From Sceloporus undulatus (Eukaryota; Chordata; Lepidosauria; Squamata; Phrynosomatidae): a stretch of 64,000 nt of DNA. The stretch lies in assembly GCF_019175285.1 (NCBI RefSeq), contig NC_056529.1:21069853-21133852 (forward strand), written 5' to 3'. Below the pieces are notes generated by a model. That model was not told where the DNA came from and did no database searches. It saw only the letters and a list, made by a program, of their open reading frames with translations. Made by a program: the position numbers and the translations under genes. Positions 1-11,319 of this stretch are shown piece by piece; the first letter of the stretch is position 1, and each line of letters begins with the position of its first letter.

Positions 1-159
1 TCATTTTCATTTTCAGGCGTTTGCACATGGCAGAGCTGATTCCCAGCAAGCTTTGTGTTCTTCCATTCAGGAATTCGACATATAGTATGCCAGGGCTGTG
101 GACTAAGAAGGAAAGTACAGAGGCATGTGCAGAATATATTTATTTATGAGATCCAGATA

Positions 160-395
160 CAGGTTGAGCCTCCCTTATCTGGAATCCTGAAATCCAAAAT
201 ACTCCAAAATCCAAAATTGTCCACCTGTGTGGCTGGGATAGTGACACTTTTGCTTTCTGACGGTTCAGCGTACACAAACTTGATTTCATGCGCAAAATTA
301 TATTTTTAAAAATATTGTGTGCAGAGCTATGTGTATAAGTTGCCTATCAAGCATAAGTGCATTTCGTGTTTAGATTTGGGTCGCATCCCATTGCC
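160..395. mobile_element. Tigger-like (pogo/mariner) DNA transposon relic
   Basis: The stretch reads like the well-known vertebrate repeat that begins AGGTTGAGCATCCCTTATC and continues with CCAAAATNCTCCAAAATCC. It ends near the shared text GTCTAGATTTGGGTCGCATCCC-like, written here in degenerate form. It is noncoding, old and has only one recognisable end. The family name is from memory. Confidence 0.6.
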
Positions 396-1224
396 ACAGC
401 TCTGCTTTGATAATGCCCTGTGAAAATCTTGCAAAGGGCAGAGAAATGCTTCTTCCAAAACAGGGCATGCAAGGCATGATGTTTCAGCAGGGCTTGAAAA
501 GAGAAAGAAATCTACAGTCAGATGGTTTCTTATTTGAAAAAGCCTTTCTGTTTCCAATGCATCCTCCCCTGCTCCTGCTGTCCCCTTCGGGGGTCCTTGC
601 AAAAGAATTGCTTCTTCCTCCCAGCCTCCCCTTCCTTTTCTCTATGGCAGAATGGCCTGTTCTTTGTGGAACCAGCAGGAATCCTTGCAAACAATGGGGG
701 AACTGCGCCTTCCTTCACCCCCATTTATGCGCAGCCGCCAAACCCAATGCCTCTGCACCCACGGTTTGCTTTTTGTGTCGGCAAACTTCTTGTCACCGGG
801 AACAATCCCGCTCGGCCTTGTCCAATTTCCCCCTATATGTATGCCCTGCCTTTTTCTTTCCTTCCCTTCACCTTTCTATTTCAATGAAGAATGGGGACTT
901 CAAAGGCTTTCGGGCTTTTACAATGAAGCTTCAGAAATGTTGGCGGCTGCTTTGAACATTTTCCTCTCCTGGTTTTCCCTCCTCCAAAGACTCTGGAAGA
1001 AGGCATTCCTATGCAATCCGGTTGAACCCCTGGGTACCAGGCCTTTTTTAATATTTAGTTTTAATATTTATTTCTTGCAAATTGCTAGGGGGAGGGGGCT
1101 CCTTTGGATTGTGGGGGCTATACATTTATTTGGTTGCAGGGGTTTTGACATCTTTATTCTTTTCAAAGTTTCTTTAACAGCATCACATTTTAACCTTTTA
1201 TGGGGTGTGAGTATTTAGTGGGAA
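396..1224. other. No gene recognised
   Basis: Several overlapping open frames in different phases cross this T- and C-rich stretch, but none resembles a known protein or has a clear codon pattern. I see no repeat family either. Confidence 0.5.
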
Positions 1225-1300
1225 ATACTAAGGTTATGGGGGGGATCTCTTTTCCTGTAGGTTGAACCCATTGCCCCATGTCCAAGTTTTAGGTGGAATG
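1225..1300 (-). mobile_element. CR1 LINE fragment
   Basis: The antisense CR1 3' region is recognised by ATCTCTTTTCCTGTAGGTTG followed by AACCCATTGCCCCATGTCC, the same segment seen in the CR1 copies at 18.45 kb and 28.26 kb. Confidence 0.6.
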
Positions 1301-1364
1301 TATTTTTGCATACTTTTCATAGTCAGGGTGAGGGTTAGGGTAAATTTTAGTCCTTTCCTCTGAA

Positions 1365-1825
1365 ATATTGCCTTTGGACATCTCTCAACCAAGTCCTAAC
1401 CAGAGCTCACCTGCTTGGTTTCCAAGATCAGACAGGATTTGGTGTCTTGGGGATATTGAGGTCCTGTGTTATAATATATTTGTGTGGGCCTTCAAGTTTC
1501 CTATTGACTTATGGTGATCCCATGGATTTCAAAGGGCTGTCTTTGGCAAGAGGTGGTTTGGCCAGTCCCTTCCTCTGAAAGAAAGCACCTGGTGTTTGTT
1601 GGTGGTCGCCCATCCAAGTACTAACCAGGGCTGACCATGCTTAGATTTCCAAGATAAGATGGCATGCTTGTGTATATATGTGCCTTCAAGCCTTCTAATG
1701 ATTTAGGGCAACCCAGCACCTGGGATTCCCTGGTGGTCCCCCATTCAGGTTCTAACAAGGGCTGACCTTCCTTAGCTTCCAAGATTAGGCAGGACCTGGT
1801 GCCTTGAGACTGTTCAGGCATGCTA
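1365..1825 (-). mobile_element. Three adjacent 5S-rRNA-derived Sauria-type SINEs
   Basis: Three antisense units follow one another (about 1365-1475, 1478-1667, 1668-1825). Each contains the reverse complement of the 3' half of 5S rRNA, for example CCATCCAAGTACTAACCAGG and CTTAGNTTCCAAGATNAGAC. Units 2 and 3 also carry the shared non-5S part (GTGNGCCTTCAAG, CCTTCCTCTGAAA). They are diverged from one another. Confidence 0.75.
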
Positions 1826-1984
1826 CTATAAAGCTTACTAGATGGCAGATAGCCCCAGCAATTACTCTTTGCTCTTCTGGTCCTGGCAGTAAAACGCCTT
1901 CAGCTGGGCCTGTGCTGATGTGAACGTATGAATGGGAGAACCTCTCTTCTTCAGCTTTGATCCCTGGCCATAGGTTTGATCTCT

Positions 1985-2195
1985 CCTCTTTCCCTTTCTG
2001 TTGCCAAGTAATTCTTTGCAAATATTTTTCGGACTGTGTGGCCATATTTTTGTCAGCATCTGTGGCTGGCATTGCTGACATTTCTCTGCTGGCGAAATGT
2101 CAGGAATAAACTCTTCTAGAACATGGCCACATACCCCAAAACACCCACAAAAATCTATGGATGCTGGCCATAAAAGCCTTCTACTTCACATTCCC
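1985..2195 (+). mobile_element. Penelope-like retroelement tail (tentative)
   Basis: It contains GCATCTGTGGCTGGCATTGC, GAAATGTCAGGAATAAACTC and TTCTAGAACATGGCCACATA, then GATGCTGGCCATAAAAGCCT. The same blocks recur at 13465-13612 and 25117-25292. I associate this text with Penelope-like elements of squamates, but that naming is from memory. The copy is fragmentary. Confidence 0.45.
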
Positions 2196-2448
2196 CAAAG
2201 AGCCTACTCACTCGCTGCAGCCCCAGAAGGGCACTGAAGTCTCGCTAATTTGGGCCTTGATGAACCAACCTTGGCATTGGGGTTGGCCTGCCTTTATGGT
2301 TGCAGCTGTGGCTGGGCTAATTCTGGCCGTCCAGAGATGTCCAGTGGCAGAAGGATTCCCGGGAAATCGATTACCTCTCCTCCCTTCAGACTGTCACCTG
2401 GAGGAGGAAGGAAGAGCTGGAAGCGGCTGCTTCCAACACATGCATTTG

Positions 2449-2602
2449 CTACTGTTGTTGTTGTCGTGTGCCTTCAGGTTGTTTCTGACTTACTGCCAAC
2501 CTAAGGTGAACCTATCATGGGGTTTTCTTGGCATGCTTCTTTCAGAGGGGGTTTGCTATTGCCTTCCCCTGAGGCTGAGAGAGTGGGTTTTCATAGCCGT
2601 CA
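2449..2602 (-). mobile_element. ACA-Sauria-type tRNA SINE, partial
   Basis: It reads GTTGTTGTCGTGTGCCTTCA, then TATCATGGGGTTTTCTTGGC and CTGAGGCTGAGAGAGTG, the reverse complement of the squamate SINE body and its ACA tail. The tRNA-like head is missing. Confidence 0.85.
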
Positions 2603-2614
2603 TACATTGCTAAG

Positions 2615-2828
2615 TACAGTTGGCCCTCCATGTCCATAGATTAAATCCTTCCTGGATTGAAAATATTCTCTCTCATTCATATATATATATATATATAATT
2701 TCAGATTTTGCCATTTTGTATACAGTATAAGGGACACCATTTTATTAAGCCATTGGTATATACTGGGACTTGAGCATCCACAGATTTTGGTTCCCTGGAA
2801 CCTCAGGCGATATCAAGGGCCCACTGTA
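2615..2828. mobile_element. Tigger-like MITE with TA target duplication
   Basis: Both ends are visible: TA-CAGTTGGCCCTCCATGTCC at the left and GATATCAAGGGCCCACTG-TA at the right, imperfect inverted repeats flanked by TA. An AT microsatellite (about 2679-2697) sits inside. There is no coding capacity. Confidence 0.75.
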
Positions 2829-2976
2829 GTAATAGTAGTAGTAGTAGTAGTAGTAGTAATAATAATACCCCATTGCATATAATGGGCTTTAAGCATCTAT
2901 GAGTTTTAGTATCCGGGGGGGGGGGGGGGTTCCTGGAACCAAACCCCAGTAGATACCAAGGGCCCTTTGTATGCAT
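2827..2976. mobile_element. Tigger-like half-element carrying a TAG/TAA triplet run
   Basis: A (TAG)n-(TAA)n run leads into ACCCCATTGCATATAATGGG, then AAGCATCTATGAGTTTTAGT, a G run, and GATACCAAGGGCCCTTTGTA. The same order, including the triplet run, is found again at 3590-3735 and 3720-3825. Confidence 0.6.
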
Positions 2977-3480
2977 GAAGCAATGCAGTGCAGACCATGA
3001 TAGAGGATCTTGGGCAGCTTTCTTATTATTCTGCCCATGTTTAGAAACTACAGGGGCTCTCCAAGGGCCGTCCGTCAGAGAAGAATCCTTGTCTGTGGTC
3101 CTGCCATCTCTGAATGCCGAGGAGCCTGACTCACGGTGCTCCCGAATGCCAACATGCAGGTGGGCACCAGCTGTGTTCCTGTCCCTTGTGTGCGGGAGAA
3201 GATGTCTCTGCCAGCTAAGCTCAAGGTTTGGATGCGCCTGAGTCAATCCCCCGGTGATTCACAGCACTGGCTTAGCAGCCGGATTTAGCAGCGCAAGGAA
3301 CGGAGATGCTTCTGTGGGAGCTTAGCTCACGTTTGCTCACATTTCACGCTGGAAAAGTATTGTATATACTCATGTATGAGTCCCTTGGAGAGCTCCATTT
3401 AAAGTTCCCAGGATCAAACCTGAAGTGGATTCACATATGCACACCGCATGTCATGGAAGTCTGCCCCTCACTTTATAGTT

Positions 3481-3945
3481 CGTTGTTGTTTGCCTTCATG
3501 TTGTTTCTGACTTATGCCAACCCCAAGGCAAACCTTTTGGTATCCATGCGGGGGTCTTGGTTGGAACTAAACCCCAGCAAATCCCAAGGCCCCCCTGTAG
3601 TAGAATTAATAGGAATAGTAGTAGTGATGATACCCTATTGAATGTGTAATGGGATTTAAGCATCTATGAGTTTGGATATCCACAGGGGGTCATGAAACCA
3701 AACTCAGTGGATACCAAGGCCCAGTGTAGTAGTAGTGATGATGAGGATGATGATAATATTAATAATAATAATACCCCATTGTATTTAATGGCATTTGACC
3801 ATCTATGGATTTTGGTGCCACAGGGTTTTCTTGGCAAGATTTGCTCAGAGGGAGCTTGCCCTTGGCTTCCTCTGAGGCTGAGAGAGAGTGGCTTGCCCAA
3901 GATCACCCAGTGGGTTTCATGGCCCTAGTCCAACACCCAAATTAC
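3481..3945 (-). mobile_element. ACA-Sauria-type SINE split by Tigger-like sequence
   Basis: The SINE begins at 3481 (GTTGTTTGCCTTCATGTTGT), breaks off after CAAGGCAAACCTTTT near 3540 and resumes at about 3826 with GGTTTTCTTGGCAAGATTTG, running to TAGTCCAACACCCAAAT. The 285 bases between are triplet-bearing Tigger-like sequence, so the Tigger material came in after the SINE. Confidence 0.75.
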
Positions 3946-4269
3946 TACATTTTAATGCTGCTTTTTTCCTCTCTGCTCCCTGCTGGGACTGCAGAGATCT
4001 GGGGATATGAAGAAAGGAGTCTACCCATTCCTTCCAGCAGCAAATTTTGCATCAGATGCAATGACTGCCAAGGAAGGGAGACTGCAATTGAAGGCAACAT
4101 CCAAGGGAGGGAAATGCCTCCCTTTGAGGAAATCAGCACAGAGGATGCCCAGGCTCCTAGGAAACAGCCATCCCTCCTGACTCCACTGTACAAATGGTCT
4201 TTCCAGCCTGTCCTGGACTGCAGCCAGCACACGCAGACACACGCCGATAAGGAAGGCAATTAACTATGG

Positions 4270-4960
4270 AGCTGGAAGTAGTCCACAAACCTTGCAGGGA
4301 GAGAGAAGAAGCAAACCAAAAGCCAAGCCAAAGTCAGGATAACAGAGGTCACAATAGTCAGTCCAGGGTCAGGTCAGCCAGAAGGTAGCAATAGTCCAGT
4401 CCGTTGCAAAGTCAAGAGTCAAGGCAACAAGGAGTCAAGATACAGGGAGCCAGTGCAGGCAGCAGTCACACCAAAGGATCATGCAATAAACTCTGGCCCT
4501 GAGTTGGTGTCTCTCTGCTCATTAAGTAAGGGGAACTCTCCCCGTGCCACTTGAGGCTGATTTGGTAATTGCCTCTCTGCAATCCTCCTGGATCTACGCC
4601 TGCAAGCACTCTCAGCCCTTCTTTGCTTAAAGGAAGGCACGTCCAGGCATGATTCCTCCCCAGAGTCACCGCTAGGCTGTTGCACCACAAGAGGAATCCC
4701 ACCAGCACTAGGACCTGCCTGAGCCTCCTCCTCGGGGGCTGGGAGATCGCAGCTGGGACCTGGCAAAGCAGGATTAGCACCTGGTGCAGCCTCCATTTCC
4801 CCTTGCACTAGAGGAGCTGCATCCTCCTCCTCATCCAATTCCTGCTCTTGGCTGGCCATGACACAGCCCTTCTTTCCTCCTGGTGCCAACCCCAATGCCC
4901 GCTCCTGCCCAAGATGGAGAGGCCTCTGTGGTCCTCTTGTCACCTGGCAAAGTGGTACTT
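4270..4960 (-). mobile_element. Possible fossil LTR-retroelement fragment
   Basis: A stretch rich in CAAAGTCAAGAGTCAAGG-like text is followed by an open frame on the minus strand with an acidic part and a basic RRRSRRIAERQ patch. This reminds me of LTR-element ends and gag-like regions in lizards, but no pair of ends or enzyme domain is visible. It is a broken remnant at best, and the classification is uncertain. Confidence 0.25.
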
Positions 4961-5232
4961 GCAATCAGCAAAGGCAGGAGGCTCCCAAAATGGAGGTTAT
5001 TTTAGCCCAGGGAAGAGTGGAACCAGAGGCATTCAGAAACCCTTTCCAGATGCCTTGAGGAAATGTCTTTTGAAAAGCTCCAAGGGGGCGATGGTAAGCA
5101 GGGTTGTGATGGGAGTGGAACCCAGAACCTATTTTTGGTGCTGAGGATTTGCACCCGTTGAACCTAAAAGCATTGGAGGCATTGCGCTGGTGTTTGACAC
5201 ACATACAGAGCAGGGATGGAAACTTTTGTCAG

Positions 5233-5645
5233 ACCTCATTCCTACTGCCTTTTAAATTGGATTGCAATTTGGTTTGAACTGGCTCAAATGACCCTGGTTC
5301 CTACTTGAACCGAATAGCTGAAGCGATTCAGAGAGGGCGGCCATGCGCCAGACCCATTTAACCCAGCATCTTTTTGATGCTGATCTTTCATGTGTCTTTT
5401 TTCAGTAAATTGATTCTGTGCAAGTGTGAACTAGATGCGGATCAGAATCGATTTAAATTTGCCCTTCGGCCGACTGGAGCGGGTCCAGTTTGAACTGATT
5501 CATTTGTGAATGTGAATCACAAGTGGGTTATTTTACAGGGACAAAATGCAATTGGGGCAAATGTAATGTGAACCATGCTCTGCTGTTGAATCGATCTATC
5601 AGTTCAGATCACACACCGATGTATCTGTAACTGGGAATGGAGCCT
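5233..5645. mobile_element. MITE of about 410 bp (family A, copy 1)
   Basis: It begins CCTCATTCCTACTGCC and ends CTGGGAATGGAGCC, roughly inverted repeats of each other, and is about 410 bp long. The whole length is similar to the copy at 6005-6387, sharing TAACCCA-CATCTTTTTGA and GTGAACCATGCTC. Noncoding. Confidence 0.7.
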
Positions 5646-5892
5646 CAATTTCATTCTCATAGACTGTATCATTCTACCATGTTTCTCCTCACTGTGAGAA
5701 AAGACTAGTTTTTGAAAGACTATTCAAAGCCCATTGGTTCTTCAGTGCGAAGCAATGCACACGGGTTTGTTTGCACAGAAAATGGCACTTTCTGAACAAA
5801 TAGATGACATTTTCTGTGCAGGGGTGCCATTTTCAGTGCAAATAAACCTTTTCTTTCTTGGAGGAATAAACTCAGTTATCAAAGATCCTCTT

Positions 5893-6424
5893 CTCTTCAG
5901 AGTTTTCTTGGCCAGATTTCATCAGCGAAGGTTTGCCCTTGCCTTCCTCTGAAGGGAGAGAGGGTTTCCATGGCTGAGCAGAAAATTCGAACCCTGGTCC
6001 ACTGGGCCTCATTCCCACTACCTTTTAAACCAGATCACAAATTGGTTTGAATTGGTTTAAATGACCATGGTTCGCGCTTGAACTGAATCACTTGGGGGGC
6101 CAGGCACTAGACCCATTTAACCCACATCTTTTTGACACTGAGTTTTTCCGCATCTTTTTGGATAAATCAATTCCACACAAGTGTGAATCGGAATTGATTT
6201 AAATCTGCCCTTTGGGTCCATTTTGAATGGATTCATTTGTCAATGTGAACCACAAGTGGGTTATTTTATTTCCATTTGCAGCAAGAAAATACAATCAGGG
6301 CAAATGTAGTGTGAACCATGCTCCGCTGCCGAACTGATCTGTCGCTTCGGTTCACAAAGTGATTTATTTGTAAGTGGGAATGCAGCCACAATCCAACACT
6401 CAAACCATTTCACCACCGACAAAG
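5893..6424 (-). mobile_element. ACA-Sauria-type SINE interrupted by MITE family A
   Basis: The left part (GTTTTCTTGGCCAGATTTCA to CGAACCCTGGTC, up to about 6004) and the right part (TCCAACACTCAAACCATTTC, 6388-6424) make one antisense SINE, with 6005-6387 inserted in it. Confidence 0.75.
6005..6387. mobile_element. MITE family A, copy 2, inside a SINE
   Basis: The ends are GCCTCATTCCCACTACC and GTAAGTGGGAATGCAGCC, an inverted repeat of about 15 bases. The interior aligns by eye with copy 1 along the whole length. The superfamily is not clear. Confidence 0.7.
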
Positions 6425-6429
6425 AAGTA

Positions 6430-7145
6430 GCAAGAAAGGAGGTGTTTTAGCTTTCCTTTAGGAAATGAATACAACAGCAACTAGAGATGTGAAGAAATGT
6501 CATCTCTGGTGGGATGCTATGCTAAACTGTTTGCTGCAGAACAGTTGGAGAGAAGCCGAAGGATCTTTCAACACTCTCCAAAGATCTCACCTTCAGCAGA
6601 AGTTGGAGAGGCCAAGTAGTTGACTTTTCCATTGTGCTGTCTCCCATTTGCACATAATAATCTATGTGTACAACTGGATTCTTCTTTCTTTTCCTTCCCC
6701 TTTGTGAAATGAAGTGCACACAAAGACACAGCAAGCTTGAACGGACAGGCTGGTCCCTCAAAAAGAGATGGGCAACCCATCCAATGCTTCTGCCGCCTTT
6801 ATCACACAGCAAGAATCGCTTACCTTTCCCAGTACTACACATTTTATAGGAATACATTTTGGGGGGGTCATTTTTAAAAAATTATTGTTATGAATAAACA
6901 ACTACGTATGAAACATGTCACAACAATAAAGCAAAGTAAAACAGTTCATCTCACAACTTTGGATTATGTTGCGGGTCTCCTTCTTAGGTTCTGTTCATTG
7001 TAAATGGTCATTTTAAAGTCCAGAGCTGTCTGTAGGAATGCATCTTTAAAAAGGCAGCAGGACAGCAACTCTTGGGCTGGCTTTTAGTGTAAACTTCATT
7101 TCCCAAAGCAGAGAGACTTGTAGGGTTTACAGCGGCGGTCGGTTT
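6430..7145. other. No gene recognised
   Basis: Open frames near 6522-6857 overlap each other on both strands and match nothing I know. The sequence is AT-rich and looks unique. Confidence 0.5.
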
Positions 7146-7147
7146 TA

Positions 7148-7375
7148 GAGACTCGGGTCCAAAGCACACTGCAGAAACAATCCAATTTGGGACTGCTTTA
7201 ACTGCCCTGGCTCAGTGCTAGGAAATTCTGGGAGCTGTAGTCTTGTGAGACATTTAGCTTTCTTTGTCAGAGACTCTGGTGCCACAATGAACTACAATTC
7301 CTAGGATTCGCTAGCACTGAGCCAAGGCAGTTAAAGCAGTCCCAAACTGGGTTATTTCTGCAGTGTGTTGTGGAC
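7148..7375. mobile_element. Foldback MITE family B (long inverted repeat)
   Basis: The left arm CACTGCAGAAACAATCCAAT, then TGGGACTGCTTTAACTGCC, is mirrored at the right by GGCAGTTAAAGCAGTCCCA and then TTTCTGCAGTGTG. The middle has ACTACAATTCCTAGGATTC-type text. The element is about 225 bp and almost wholly palindromic. Other copies are at 12.3, 14.5, 28.9, 31.2 and 53.2 kb, with partial ones elsewhere. Confidence 0.8.
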
Positions 7376-7379
7376 TTCA

Positions 7380-8815
7380 GTCTGGCCTCTAGCCCCAGTT
7401 TAAAAGGAGCTTTGCAAGGTGAGGGCCCTATGGATAGCTGGTGATAAACCTCTTTGGGAACAGGGCTCCTCATCTTGCAAAGCTCCTTTTAAGTTTGGAT
7501 TAAAAGCCATCTTGATTCTCTGCCACCAGCCTCCGCTGTCGCTTTGTAAACCCTTGTAGGTTTGCAGAGCTGATGCCACAGTGTGGCATGGCTTGCTTGA
7601 GTCTGGATGAATGCATAATCCTGCCTGTGGGACACCGAGCCTTGATCCAGTAACCACTGGTCCTGCCTTGGCTCTGACTTTCTAAATGCACAGATTTGTC
7701 AGAAGGAATTAAATCCTTCTCTTCCCCAGCTGGCCTTCTCTCTGTTTTGTACAAGAGCTAAAAGGAGGAAGAGATCACCTTCTTTATTTTCTCTCTCCTG
7801 TACTTCTACTTTCTCCTATATCTCTCCTTTCTTTGCATCCCTGGCTTCTTTGGGCTGTGTTTGCATTGATGTGGAAAGGTCAGAGAGTGGGCATAAGGAC
7901 CAATGGAAGGCAGAGCAATACTAAGGAGTAAAAAAGCATCTTCAACCGAGGAAAATGTGAGAAGCTGCAGAACTATTCATAGTTTAGGAAAAACAAGGTG
8001 ATCAATTCCAGAATATTTTTGCCCCTATCATCAAAAACCATTATGATCACTTTCACCTTTTATCTGAGAGAATTGCATTGATTTCCCCTTTCCAGCCTTT
8101 ATTCGAAGGCTACAAAATTATAGTAATAAACACCAGTAATTTTTAAAAAGACTATTGTTTAATCATTATTGTCCTTTATAGATGAAATTAATTTGATATC
8201 TTTGTTTTCTCCATATTTCCCAAGACATTCCCATTCCTTTTTTCTAATTTGGTTTTAGTTTCCTCTTTCGTAATTGCCGTTAATATGTCCGTACTTCTTG
8301 CTTCTAGGAGTTTTTGCAGCCATTCATCCTTTGTGTTTTCCTCCCATCCTTGCTAATTCAGAACCATGGACAGTAGCACAAAGCAATGCCTTTGGAAAAG
8401 GAAGGGTTCGTTGGTTTTGCTTCTTGGTTATTTTTAATTACTGTGCTTAATTTATTTGTGTATTTTTAAAATATTTTCCATTATAAGCTGCTTTTGGGCC
8501 GGTTGCATAAGCTAGAAAAGCAGGATGGAGGGGAGAGGAATAATGAAATCCATTCTACATTTCCACCATTAAAAACACCTCCGGGATAAAATGAGAGCTT
8601 CATTAGTAACCGGGAATTGAATGATGAACAAATGATGAACAGATTGTGCTAATGGGACATTACACATTATAAAGGCTAGGAAATGTTGGTTGGAAACCTG
8701 CATCGGAGACATAGTTTGAGCATCTCTTTCGCTCCATCTTCCAGTCGGCCATTTGCTGAATGCTCCAGAGCTGAACCCTATCATGGAAAGCATAGCCTAA
8801 AGTTAGGGTCTGGCC
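7380..8815. other. No gene recognised
   Basis: No coding exon, RNA gene or named repeat is evident. The stretch after about 8010 is AT-rich. Confidence 0.5.
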
Positions 8816-8817
8816 AG

Positions 8818-8996
8818 AGTTGTTGTTGTTGTTGTTGTTGTTGTGTGCCTTCAGGTCATTTCTGACTTGTCGCCATCCTATCATAAGTTTTTCTGGGGCT
8901 GAGAATGTGTCACCAAATGGGTTTTCATGGCCAAGTGGGGAACTGAACCTTGGTCTCTGGAGTCTTAGTCCATTGTGCAAACTACCAATAAGCCAT
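8818..8996 (-). mobile_element. ACA-Sauria-type SINE, degenerate
   Basis: A (GTT)8 tail leads to GTGTGCCTTCAGGTCATTTC and later CTGAACCTTGGTCTCTGGAG and TCTTAGTCCATTGTGCAAAC, the antisense head with its B-box region. An AAT microsatellite follows at 9001-9042. Confidence 0.8.
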
Positions 8997-9000
8997 TCTC

Positions 9001-9040
<40 letters not shown>

Positions 9041-9042
9041 TT
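9001..9042. repeat. AAT microsatellite
   Basis: About 14 uninterrupted AAT triplets. Confidence 0.95.
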
Positions 9043-9049
9043 TTTGCCC

Positions 9050-10800
9050 CTCGTCTCCCACCGGATCTCTCTAAGTCTAATTCAACAATATGGTTCCAGA
9101 TGTTGGGTTTTTTTGTTTTGGAATGCAGTTCCCAGAATCCCCAGCTAGACATGCTAGAAGTGACCAAATATCATTTCTGAAAGATTTCATTGATGCTAAA
9201 CTATGCAGAAGGTGCAACCGATTTAAAGTGTGACTCATCCATTGCTCCTGAGAGGCTTCCAAGAAATGCAATTTATTACCGTTTGGGGGCTTAGAAAGGA
9301 CTGCGGGAAAGTTTGGACAGATCCAGGGCTGCAAGACGTTGGAACTGCTCAGTAGTTTCCCACAAACTGGGACATCTCTGCAGAAATTGCAAGACTTTCA
9401 CTTGGAGTCATAACCGCCAGAGCTTAGAGACATTTACTCTTTTGGAATACAATTGCTAATAGTATTATAGCTCACTGCCTGGCTGATGGGGGATTCTGGG
9501 AAATGCAGTCCCCCTCTGTACCATATTTTCTACTGCTCTGCTCCTGATGCATGCCAGAAGTGCCTTCCAGCTTTTGCAAAGGGAAAGCTTGCACTTGGCA
9601 ACCGTCTGAACCAGAGCGAGTCAAAAGAAGTCCCTGTAAGAGTTGGACAGCGTCTCCCAAAAGACTACTGCCAGGTCCTTTTTCTTATCCCCCCAGGCCC
9701 TGCTAAACTCCTCATACTTTCCTCCTGGTGGAACGCAACTTGTCAGTATACTGGTGTGTCTGGAAATAGACAGTCACCATGTCCCCCAATGCGTTGTCTT
9801 CCAGATGACTGGTCAGATATTTCTCCTGTGGTCAAGCCACCCACTGTGTCCAGTCAGGCTGTTTTTGAGTGACATCCCCAAGGGTTGGCTCTAAGATGAC
9901 CTTTTGGTTGCTTTCCTTTTGCATCCTCTCGAGGAAACAAGCAAGACAGCAGACAGAGCATCCCAGCAAAAGCGGAGGGACCACTGTTGTTTGTTATCGC
10001 ACCAGAACTCTCTGACAGAGAATGATGAATATCTGACAAGACTACAAACCCCAGATTTCTATAGTATTGAGCCATGGCAGATGAAGCGGTGTCAAAACTG
10101 CATTAATTCTGCAGTGCAGATTCAACCTTAGTTCTAGTGTACAATATTGGCATTCGGCACAAGGGAGCATAGTATAAGTAATGCGTACCTCTACATGCAG
10201 AGCTTTATGCTATGCAAACCTGGAGTAGAATCATATTCTATTGACTGATTGATCAATCGATCAATCTGTGGGGTATGTGGTGATCAATCCATGTTCCAAG
10301 CCAGAGTTGTTATTCCATCTGGATTGTGGGGAGCAAAGACTGAGACCCCAAACCGGCGTCAGAGCCAACTTTTTATTCTGCTCTGGGGAGTGAGATATTC
10401 CAGTTGTTACCGGGTTGATTTTCATTTTCTGATTCCTCCCGAAATGCTCCAAGGGATAAGCGATGAGCCAGATGATGGCAAGGCGACAGTCTCACAGCTG
10501 GCATCTGGGTCCCTGGGGACCTTTTCTCATTCCCTGTGCAAAGTGGAATTGAGCTGCCTCTACATTCAATTACAAAAGCCTTTAATAGTGATGAAGATTG
10601 GCATTGCAAAGTCACCCCAAGGGGCTTGGCACAAACTTGTAGCAGCAGCCTTGAAGGCAAGGATCCTTAACCCCTGGGTTCCAGATAGGGCTGAAGTTGG
10701 GTGCTAAAATTGGGAAGGACCTTCTTCCCCTCAGTCTCCTTCCTGTGAATTTGGATTTTTCCCCATCGCTGTGAATTTTAAGATAGTTTGGATCTTGGAG
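9050..10800. other. Intergenic stretch; half of a family B MITE only
   Basis: At about 9990-10130 there is one half of a family B foldback (CAGAACTCTCTGACAGAGAA, then GAGCCATGGCAGATGAAGCG). Otherwise I see no exon or repeat that I can name. Confidence 0.45.
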
Positions 10801-10805
10801 AGCAC

Positions 10806-11130
10806 CAGCGTGGCGTAATGGTGTGATTGTTGGACTATTTTACAATGTTGTTGGATTGTAATTATGTGGATGCATTTTAAAGATTTAACGGGATTTATTT
10901 GATTGTGTTGTATGTTTTTCTTGATGCAAACCGCCTCGATCTTATTGAAGAGGCGGAATAGAAATAAATGTTGTTGTTATGACCCTGGAGACCAGGGTTC
11001 GATTCACAGCGCAGCCATGGAAAGCCATTGGGTGACGTTGGGCAAGTCACACTCTCTCAGCCTCTGGGGAAGGAAATGACAAACCTTGTATGAACAAACC
11101 TTGCCAAGCAAACCCAATAGGCTTGCCTTG
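10806..11130 (+). mobile_element. ACA-Sauria-type SINE interrupted by an L2 LINE tail
   Basis: The head (GCGTGGCGTAATGGTGTGAT, about 10806-10838) and the body from 10979 (TGACCCTGGAGACCAGGGTT, then CATTGGGTGACGTTGGGCAA) belong to one SINE. Between them lies an L2-type 3' end. Confidence 0.75.
10839..10978 (+). mobile_element. L2-type LINE 3' end inserted in a SINE
   Basis: It shows GTTGTATGTTTTTCTTGATG and AAACCGCCTCGATCTTATTG, then AATAGAAATAAATGTTGTTG, the usual 3' end of squamate L2 elements, strongly 5'-truncated. Confidence 0.7.
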
Positions 11131-11316
11131 GTGACGGTGGCGCATGCCTTTAAGTCATTTTCAACTTAAGGTGAACCTAACATGGAGTTTTCTTGGCCAG
11201 AGGAGGTTTGCCATTGCCTTCCCCTGAGGCTGAGAGAATGTGACTTCATCAAGGTTCACCTTCGGGTTGCTATACATCAGAAAGAACATGAAGGCACACA
11301 ACAACAACAACAAACA
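11128..11316. mobile_element. Two further SINE pieces, inverted then direct
   Basis: From 11128 to about 11256 the antisense SINE body is seen (GTGAACCTAACATGGAGTTT, CTTCCCCTGAGGCTGAGAGA). From 11257 a sense tail follows (CATGAAGGCACACAACAACA). Together with 10806-11130 they form an inverted SINE cluster. Confidence 0.65.
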
Positions 11317-11319
11317 TCC

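Noticed and set aside
407-1218. Overlapping open frames of 121-188 codons on the plus strand
   Set aside because: Three phases are open over the same bases with no family resemblance and no codon signature.
2161-2613. Frame of 150 codons
   Set aside because: It runs through a Penelope-like tail and a SINE.
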